The position numbers were made by a program, and so were the translations under genes. The notes under the pieces are model-generated. The model worked only from the letters and a program-made list of their open reading frames with translations, was not told the origin of the DNA and searched no databases. Below are positions 57,261 through 64,000 of a stretch of 64,000 nt of DNA, piece by piece; position 1 is the stretch's first letter; each line of letters opens with the position of its first letter. The stretch is from Colius striatus (lineage: Eukaryota; Chordata; Aves; Coliiformes; Coliidae). The stretch is taken from the NCBI RefSeq assembly GCF_028858725.1, contig NC_084769.1:11285501-11349500 (forward strand). Reading direction: 5' to 3'.

Positions 57261-60200
57261 CTGAAATAGAGACACCATTTTTTCTAGTTCATACAAAACT
57301 GTATCAACCAAAAACCTTCAAAGAGGTGCTAGAACAGAACAGGAATGCTGCTGCGGTTCTCACCCTAACACTCCCCAAACATAACTAGAAAATCTGTCTC
57401 CAACTAACAAACCCCCCATTACACAGGTCAGATTTGACAGATCATGAGAAAGGAGGGCACTCTCCATCCAAAGACATTCCCTACGTTTTAAGGGCTATGC
57501 TTTATGGTATACAGAGACCTCAGTACCCAGCAAAGCCGTGTAGTCTGCTGCTAGAGCTCCCGGGAAAGGAATCGGTGTACTCACAAATACAGAAAGGCAG
57601 CCTCCAGTGTCAAACACAGACTCTTCCCACCAGAGAATTGGCAGCCAAATCCTCTTCAGAAGTTACCTTTTCACTGCCACTTACTATATTTACAGACAGA
57701 CTATAAATATTTCAGAAGTTACCTCCACTTTGCAGCTGCACTCCTGGAGTTAAGTGAAGAAATTCCGGTTTATTGCTAACTCTAGATCCAGATATGAACC
57801 CAAACACAAAATCCAAGTTGTCTTCAGCCATCTGTACCTGAGGAAGATCAGTAAACAGTTAGAAGTGATATCCCTAAAATTAAGCTCTATTAGCAGTGTG
57901 TTTTCATCCACCCTTTGACACATGAAGCTGTGCAAGGCAGGGTATGAAACACCTGCTCTTGCTTTACCAACACAAAGTCTCCCAGAGCTGACTTCCCCCT
58001 CGCTGATGCTTCTGCACTTGCAGCCAGGAACATGAAAGATGTTTCATTCTATGTTATAAATGATAGAATTAATGAATGTAAGCTAATTATTAAGGGAAAA
58101 AAGGGAGGGTGGAGCTAATAAGCAAACTTGGCATGTTTACTAGAATTGAGCATGAACTCTGACCACCTCTCACAATGAGCCTACAGCTGCAACCTTTAAC
58201 CATCACACTGTCAAGATCCCTGAGTCTCCACAGAAATAGAAAAGCATCCCACTGTTAAGACTTTTGGAAGTGCAAATATTAGAAGCACACAAAACCTCCC
58301 TGTGACAACACCTGGCAAGCTTTTAACCCAAAACAAGACTGTCTACTTACTGCAGCTTTTGTGTATTCCCCCGTTGCGAGCGACCCTTGGGAACTCATCT
58401 GGGCAACCAGGAGGCAGCCACGCTGGAGAGGAAGGCCCACTTCCTTCAGACCCCTCACAACTCCAGAGCCTGGGACCACGTGGGCATTAACCATGTCTGA
58501 CCAGGATGAGATTCTGAACACACCACCTGAGAACACAGACAGGAAAGCATGGGCAGAGCCTTGTTACAGAGGTACTGAGCAGGAAACAGCAGCTAACCAA
58601 CAGACACCACACAGACAGTCATTTGCCTTCTAAAAGACAGTTTTACTGCTGAAATCTGACAGTTACAAGTTGAGTTGCATCAAATGGTTCTGACAGCTAC
58701 CTAACCACAGAGTGTAACTTCAGAAACAGTATCTCACCTTCAACATTCACCTAGACATTTATGATAACTGAGAAATCCACTGTCACAGGTGCTGCTTTTC
58801 AACACAGACAAGAGAAAGTGAAATGGACGTGCAGCTGCAGCACCAAATGAAAGCCATATCTGAGCAAACAGGCATGTAATGGCAGGCTGCCTTCAGCAGC
58901 CATCCCGAGCTTTCTCACAGCAAACAACCCCTCAGAAGTACTAACTGAGCACAGTCATAGATTCATTAAAAAGTGTTTAGGTTGGAAGAGACCCTCTGGA
59001 GGTCATGCCCTCTGAGCAGGGCTGATCTCAAAGCTGCATCAGCTTGCTCAGGGCCTCGTCCCTTTGAATCTTCTCTAAGGCTGGAGATTCCACAATTCCT
59101 CCTGGCAACCTGTGCCAGCACTGCAGTTATACACACCAGCAGCAGAGTTACAGGAAGTGGAGGTTGATGATAATCACCTTCATATTGATGTTTCACCGTG
59201 TTTCCAATGTCTGCAAACTTTCTGTCTTCAAAAATCAAGAATTCATGTTGGTCTGCGAGCGCTCTCAACTCCTTCACCACCTCTTGCGTGAAATCATTGA
59301 GGATGTCTACGTGAGTCTTCAGGATACAAATGCTGGGGCCCAGGATGGCAGCTAACTGCAGCAACTCTTTGGAGCTGGTGACATCAGCAGAAAGGCACAA
59401 GTTGGTCTGCTTCCTTTCCATGAGCCTGAGGAGTTTGGCAGCAACAGGATGTACACCCGGCAGCTCAGCACGAGTGCCAAAGCTCAGCTCTTTACACAAC
59501 CTCTTCACGGGAGCAGAGCCATTCTGAGACACTGGCTCAAACATGTTCCCCTCAATGAACTTCTTCACTTTTTCAACCATCTCAGCAGCAACGTCTCCCT
59601 GCTGCTGCAGAACCTCCAACACCCCTGACAACGTGCACACAGAGTGCAGGCGAATTCCACGCTCCTCTAGCCTGGCCTTCCCGCCCTGCTCCCTGTCCAG
59701 CAGCACTATGGCATCTGTGACTTTTAATCCTTCTTTCTGAAGAACTTCTGCAGTTTCCAGTACACTAGAACCACTTGTTACCACATCCTCAATGATCAAG
59801 CACGTTTCTCCTGGATTAACGCTGCCTTCTACCAGCCGCTTAGTACCTGGAAAACAAAAGCAAACATTCTGCTAAATAAAGAATGTTTCAAAGACTCCCC
59901 AAAACTTATCAGTATCAAAACTTTAACTTCCTGTGCTGAGGTAAAGATTTTGTTCCATGTAGAAGCATATGCTGCAGCATATCCTTAAGCCCAGCGGACT
60001 TCAAGAGACTAGGAACTTCATATTCACTGTTGGTATGCAGAGATGGTTATGTACAAAGAATACAAAGAATGTGCTCAGTTATCCCCTGATACCAGGTATC
60101 ACAGTTCTTACTACAGCTCAGCCACTGACTTGGAATTCAATTCATAAACTATTCCAAGTTGCTTACTTCATAAGTAATTCCAAGTTCATAAAATACTTCT

Positions 60201-62040
60201 GTAGTTTACCAGAAGTTATGCTCCATTAACAAACCCAACATGTTGTTAATTGCCCCGTTTTAGATCTTTGGATGACTACAGAAGTTTATTATTGCCATCA
60301 ATGGAATGAATTTGTATTACAGAGCTATTTATTCCCAGTTATTTACAACGTCTCCAAAGCAGGTACATTACTGGCACTCTGCAGCACATTTCCTCTTTTC
60401 CATAGGCCATATTCTGTGCCTAATATGCCTGTTAGAACAATTAGGAGTAAAGCCCCAAATGCCTTTGCCCTAACCAACAACAGGCACAAGGCTATGGAAG
60501 GCTTCCTGGCAACAACAAAAGATGCCTGGCTTTCCTGGGAAGCTGAGAGCAGCAGGAGAACATTATGGAGCAGAGTGGGGTGCTTAGACCATGACAGCCC
60601 AGAGAACAAGCCCAAGTGTTACACCAGAAACCTTGGGTCAGGCAGTTAAGTGCTGTCACAACTGACCTGTGCTTCACAAGCACAACATTTTCATGCCTGA
60701 CACGCTAACATAAGAGTAGTATTTAGTTTTGATGAGACCACTTCATAGTTAAATACTGCTGGAAGAGTATAGGTCTCATCACATACAAAAATCCAGTTGC
60801 TATGATAGGTTAATGCTGCAGTCTTTTCTCCCTCTTCCTTTATCAAAGTCAAATAAATACTTCACTGGGTAGAGAGCTGCTTTTCCTTTGGTCCACCCTG
60901 CCCACTGATTACAGGATATGGAAGAAAAAGGGGTTTGAGAAGTAAATGAAGACTAGAAAGGTTCCTCTCGGACTCAATATGCAAAAAAGTTCAGTTTGGA
61001 GGTGAAATGTGGCAGTGGTCTCAGAATATCAGGGAAATTTAGTTAGAAATCTTGGTTTCTGGAAGTGACCAGTAACGCAGAACTATGGTCATGACAACAA
61101 TAACTAAAAAAACCACTCCTGAAGAAAAACATAAACAAAAGAACCCCACAAAGAAAGCCAAACAAGCAAAAAAAATAACCTCTAAGAGCCTCCATATCTA
61201 CTACAGCAGGATTCAGGTTGCAGAACACAGCTGGGAGAGCCTGACCAGGCTGGGGTGCTGCGGGAGGTGGACTTTGAGGGGTACAGGGGCTTCCCTTTGA
61301 ATGGGAGTGGTAACCTGAAACTAGAATGGAGATGCTGCACATGACAAAAGAACCACAAATGTATGAAGTCACTAGGTGATCTCTAAAGGTCCCTTCCAAG
61401 CCCTACCATTCTATGATTCTACGATATTCTCGATTTGAAGGTTTTTACCGTAGTCTTTTGCCTCCTTCCTCCGTATGAGCATTGGGACCTGGTGCTGGAC
61501 GCAGATGATGGTGGCCAGGGGCAGAGCGGTGTAAGGGACGCCGCACACGCACTCGTACTCCACACCAGCCTCTTGGGCCGTTTGAAAGAGAAGATCCGCC
61601 ACCTGAAAAGGAAAAAACAGAATCTTTTTTAGGAGCCAGACCGCTGTGAGGTGACTAAACCAATGAATTACTACGGGAGGCGATGCCCACGCGGGAAAAA
61701 CTCCTCCCCGCGATCCGACGGCCGCTGTAGCTGCAGCCAGCCCCGCGCCTGCACACGGCGGGTGCGCAGCAGGACCCCAGGCCCAGGGGGGCTCTCTGGA
61801 GAGGCTCCCGGAGCACTCCCGACCCTCGCTACCGCGAACCCCCGGCACCGAACAGCGCTGCCCGGCGCTCCGGGACAGGCCCAGCACCTGTCGGAGCAGC
61901 AGCGGGTATGAGACGAGGCCGCGCAGGTCGATGTAGACGGGAGAGGACCGGCCGCTCTTCAGCACGAACTCCCCGAAGCGCAGCGCGCCCGCGTCCCGCA
62001 GCACGGCCGCCACACAGCCCGCAGCCGCCGCCGCCGCCAT
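57079..62040 (-). CDS. UMPS: Uridine 5'-monophosphate synthase, complete, six exons
   Basis: Bifunctional cytosolic enzyme for the last two steps of de novo pyrimidine synthesis: orotate phosphoribosyltransferase (orotate + PRPP to OMP), then OMP decarboxylase (OMP to UMP). Exons on the - strand: 62040-61888, 61602-61449, 59846-59178, 58526-58351, 57837-57723, 57260-57079. All introns are GT-AG and frames join to 482 codons plus TGA; human has 480 residues and the same six-exon plan. OPRTase: [14 protein letters not shown] about 28-41, PRPP loop [11 protein letters not shown] 120-130. OMP decarboxylase: K279, then the catalytic D310-x-K312-x-x-D315 in [11 protein letters not shown], phosphate-binding GRG near the C-terminus. 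The start has a Kozak-like GCCGCCATGG... context in a CpG island. The C-terminus has four extra residues (CAED) after the LGV that ends the human protein. The gene converges on ITGB5. No defect seen. Confidence 0.97.
57723..57837 (-). CDS. UMPS: UMPS exon 5
   Basis: 115 bp, acceptor TTCCTCAG and donor [26 protein letters not shown] to [12 protein letters not shown] decarboxylase barrel. Confidence 0.95.
57838..58350 (-). other. UMPS intron 4, nothing recognised
   Basis: 0.5 kb intron between exons 4 and 5, unique sequence. Confidence 0.75.
58351..58526 (-). CDS. UMPS: UMPS exon 4
   Basis: 176 bp, acceptor TTCTCAG and donor [26 protein letters not shown] to [11 protein letters not shown] decarboxylase barrel. 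Confidence 0.96.
58527..59177 (-). other. UMPS intron 3 with CR1 fragment
   Basis: 0.65 kb intron between exons 3 and 4. Holds a CR1 fragment at 58956-59123 in the same orientation as UMPS. Confidence 0.75.
58956..59123 (-). mobile_element. CR1 3' fragment in UMPS intron 3
   Basis: Reads AGGTTGGAAGAGACCCTCTGG then CCTGGCAACCTGTGCCAGCA on the + strand, reverse complement of a diverged CR1 end. Confidence 0.75.
59178..59846 (-). CDS. UMPS: UMPS exon 3 (large)
   Basis: 669 bp, acceptor TTTTCCAG and donor GTGATT. It spans the PRPP loop, the end of OPRTase, the linker, and the first half of OMP decarboxylase including the catalytic DRKFAD segment. A minus-oriented CR1 fragment begins about 55 bp past its donor. 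Confidence 0.97.
59847..61448 (-). other. UMPS intron 2 with CR1 tail
   Basis: 1.6 kb intron between exons 2 and 3. A CR1 3' tail at 61374-61425 lies 24 bases from the exon 2 donor. An A-rich, lysine-codon-like stretch (61085-61185) looks like low complexity. Confidence 0.7.
61374..61425 (+). mobile_element. CR1 3' tail in UMPS intron 2
   Basis: TGATCTCTAAAGGTCCCTTCC and ATTCTATGATTCTACG: only the last 50 bases of a CR1, antisense to UMPS. Confidence 0.88.
61449..61602 (-). CDS. UMPS: UMPS exon 2
   Basis: 154 bp, acceptor TTTTCAG and donor [19 protein letters not shown] to RRKEAKDYG, including [11 protein letters not shown], the OPRTase core with the conserved RRKE-K-YG lysines near the PRPP site. 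Confidence 0.96.
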
Positions 62041-62280
62041 GCCGCGCCGCCCGGGCCCTGACAGATGAGGGAGCGGCGCCGGGGAACGCTGTGCGCAGGC
62101 GCGGGGCCAGCGCGGCGTGCTGGGCGGGAACACACGGCCGCGGCCCTTGCCACCGCTGTGGGTACGGTCCCTCACGGCTGCGGACCCCGCACCACCCCGA
62201 TCCTTCACCAGCCCGGCCCGCCACAGCCGGGGAGGAACCCCTCTGTGAGTTCCCGGGCCGCCCCCGCTCTGTTGATGCCT
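61680..62280 (-). promoter_or_regulatory. UMPS: CpG island promoter of UMPS
   Basis: The only long CpG-dense stretch outside the ITGB5 exons, covering UMPS exon 1 and about 240 bases upstream of its ATG. No TATA box is obvious, as usual for a housekeeping gene. The edges are judged by eye. Confidence 0.75.
61888..62040 (-). CDS. UMPS: UMPS exon 1
   Basis: 153 bp, 51 codons. Start ATG on the - strand at 62040, followed by a run of six Ala codons, then [21 protein letters not shown], the N-terminal part of the orotate phosphoribosyltransferase domain. Donor GTGCTG. The exon lies within the CpG island. Confidence 0.95.
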
Positions 62281-62383
62281 TAACCAAGGGCTGAAGGATG
62301 GAAAAACCTGCTGGGTGTTTTGTGGTGGGTTGGGATAAGAAGCCATGTGGGCTGAGTCGCAGCTGCCACAAGGGAGTCTTAGA

Positions 62384-62803
62384 TAAAGGGCTACCAAGAT
62401 GATTAGAGGACTGGAACATCGATTTCATGAAGGAAAGGCTGAGAAACCTGTGGCTGTTTAGCCTAGAGAAGAAAAGACTTCAGACCTTATTTAAGACTTA
62501 AAAGTACTTAAAGGGTGGATGTCAGGATGTCTGTTGTCTCCAGCGACAGGACAAGGGGGACACAAGCTGGAGCACAAAAAGTTCCGCTTAAGCACAAGGG
62601 ACAACTTCTTCCATGTGAGGGTGAGGGAGCCCTGGCACAGGCTGCCCAGGGAGGGTGTGGAGGCTCCTGCTCTGGAAGTTTCCAGACCTGCCTGGATGCA
62701 TTCCTGTGTGACCTGATCGAGGGGAACCTGCTTCAGCAGCGGGGTTGGACTGGATGACCTCTAGAGGTCCCTTCCAACCCCTACCATTCTGTGACCCTGT
62801 GAT
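62384..62803 (+). mobile_element. CR1 LINE 3' fragment upstream of UMPS
   Basis: About 420 bp, from AGGGCTACCAAGATGATTAG to TTCTGTGACCCTGTGATG. It begins about 345 bases upstream of the UMPS ATG, next to the CpG island, antisense to UMPS. Confidence 0.9.
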
Positions 62804-62805
62804 GA

Positions 62806-63360
62806 GATTGTAACTGTGTCTGGTAAGATTTGAGGGGGTGCAGATAACCCAGCAAGGCCCAGATAAGAAACCAGAGAACTCTACAGAGTGACGAGCTAAG
62901 ACAATGACCATAAGTGGAAGAAGGAGCTGAGAGTTCACAGAAAGGATACTAAAGAGATACCTTCAACAAACCACTGGGGACCACCAAAACCCCACAGAGT
63001 GCCCTCAGAGACCCAGGCCACATGCATAATGGCTATGCAAATATGATAATTAGTTCCAGGAAAGAGAATGAAGATGTCTATTTATTCCAGGAGATATAAT
63101 GCATATGTATGTAATAGGGCTGTGCCCTTAGGGGAGCACAGGCCGCTGCTACAGGGTGGGTTTGATGGGACCCAGGACTTTCTCTCTGGTTCGGCTCTAA
63201 GGGTGGCTCCTGAAAGGCTACTTTGTTGGTGTAAAGCTATGAGTTAGTTGAAGCAATAGGCCCTTGCTCTGGTTTCCTGTGAGCATCCCTCTGAAAAAAT
63301 ATGAGCTGAATAAAGCCATCAACAAGCTCTCAGTCTTCGAGGCCTCAGAAAGATTGCCAT
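62806..63360 (+). mobile_element. LTR-like sequence upstream of UMPS
   Basis: Follows the CR1 tail directly. Contains an octamer ATGCAAAT (63034-63041), an AT-rich TATA-like stretch before AATAGGGCTGTGCCC (about 63095-63130), and AATAAA (63309-63314) followed by about 50 bases. This order is LTR-like, but clear TG/CA ends and a target-site duplication were not found. Confidence 0.35.
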
Positions 63361-63403
63361 AGGTGTGAAATAAGACTGACCCAGTCTTCTCTGAACAACT
63401 GTA

Positions 63404-64000
63404 TTTAATCAAAAAAGCCCAGAAACGGAGTCATTTGTATACTCTATTTATAGGAATGCAAGGACAGGAGATGTACAGTTTGAAGCTACATCTGTAGATG
63501 ATCATATATACTGCAATATAGTAATAACAACATGGGACAGCAAGTAATCACCTCACAACAGTACACATGAGTGATTAGACTTACAAAGGAAATATTTACA
63601 AACTTACTTTTACAAAACAACATTGTGTGCGTACAAAATGAAATCCGCAATAAAACTCAAGATACATTTAAGGCAGACCAGCAATACACTGAAATAATTA
63701 AGGCTGTGGAATTACTTTGCACCTTGAAAACGCTGAGCTGTTAGCAATACTGTTTCTTTTTTCCTCCTTCAGTTGATTGTTGCAAAGATTGGAAAGCAAA
63801 AATCGATGTGTTCCAACTGTTTGCTCTTATCTCGGGGAATAAGTCTGAGATTTAACGTGGGGTGGGTTTTTTTTGCACTTTATATTGCATTTGCCGTCCG
63901 AAAGTTATCAGCAAATTGACCTCAAGTGGCAGAGCAACGCTGAACAGTTTGGTAGAAAGAGAAGTAAAAGCACCAGCATCAGAAGTTGGACATGAAGGTG
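63404..64000 (-). other. Possible 3' UTR of an upstream gene (KALRN by synteny)
   Basis: Repeat-free, AT-rich sequence. On the - strand it ends in ATTAAA (63409-63404) followed by a short T-rich stretch. In human, KALRN ends just 5' of UMPS in the same orientation. No coding sequence of KALRN is in the window, so the name is inference. Confidence 0.3.

Noticed and set aside
58966-59799. 277-residue protein as a separate gene
   Set aside because: It is UMPS exon 3 read through its donor into intron 3; the exon ends at 59178.
61085-61300. Lysine-rich 71-codon frame
   Set aside because: Caused by an A-rich stretch in UMPS intron 2; no start context or conservation evidence.
61680-62280. Bidirectional promoter with a gene starting rightwards
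   Set aside because: No + strand exon or conserved frame is seen to the right; only CR1 and LTR-like sequence follow.
61411-62397. 328-residue - strand frame as a longer UMPS start
   Set aside because: It joins CpG-island sequence, exon 1, intron 1 and exon 2 by read-through. The ATG at 62040 and the splice at 61888/61602 give the conserved length and reading frame.
1-64000. CRISPR array, tRNA, rRNA or bacterial-type operon
   Set aside because: No regularly spaced repeats, no tRNA cloverleaf was noticed, and all real genes are spliced vertebrate genes.

Overview
The window is a piece of a bird nuclear chromosome. It shows vertebrate split genes with GT-AG introns, many CR1 LINE copies of avian type (conserved 3' tail around GATCTCTAAAGGTCCCTTCC or GATCTTAAAGGTCTTTTCC, ending in ATTCTATG-like octamers), and a solo LTR of a kind common in birds. 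CR1 copies of the first tail type are abundant, but I cannot name the species.

Two protein-coding genes are supported. ITGB5 (integrin beta-5) runs on the + strand. Eleven coding exons lie between 3201 and 44332 and encode the C-terminal 595 residues plus stop; the exons for the signal peptide, the PSI domain and the first part of the beta-I domain lie left of the window. UMPS (uridine 5'-monophosphate synthase) is complete on the - strand: six exons between 57079 and 62040 encode 482 residues, and the start codon sits in a CpG island. The two genes converge tail to tail, as in the human KALRN-UMPS-ITGB5 block. The right edge (about 63400-64000, - strand) has the look of a 3' UTR and by synteny may be the end of KALRN. 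That is inference only.

Layout: 1-3200 ITGB5 intron; 3201-18426 six exons (second half of beta-I, hybrid return, I-EGF region); 18427-36064 one 17.6 kb intron with several CR1 pieces; 36065-44332 the last five exons (I-EGF end, beta-tail, transmembrane helix, cytoplasmic tail); 44333-57078 intergenic sequence with a CR1 and a decayed endogenous retrovirus; 57079-62040 UMPS; 62384-63360 a CR1 and LTR-like sequence; 63404-64000 the putative 3' UTR. The genes do not act in one pathway: ITGB5 is a cell-surface adhesion receptor subunit and UMPS makes UMP in the cytosol.

The most interesting structure is not a new gene system. It is the rearranged 3' part of ITGB5: a 336-bp intronic block copied 2.4 kb downstream inside a flank that is itself duplicated, and an intron end copied to just after the stop codon, so that both candidate ITGB5 poly(A) signals lie at the seam of, or inside, duplicated sequence. 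A minus-oriented retrovirus remnant with paired LTRs and an envelope TM relic lies between the genes. I found no RNA gene, CRISPR array or other previously undescribed system.
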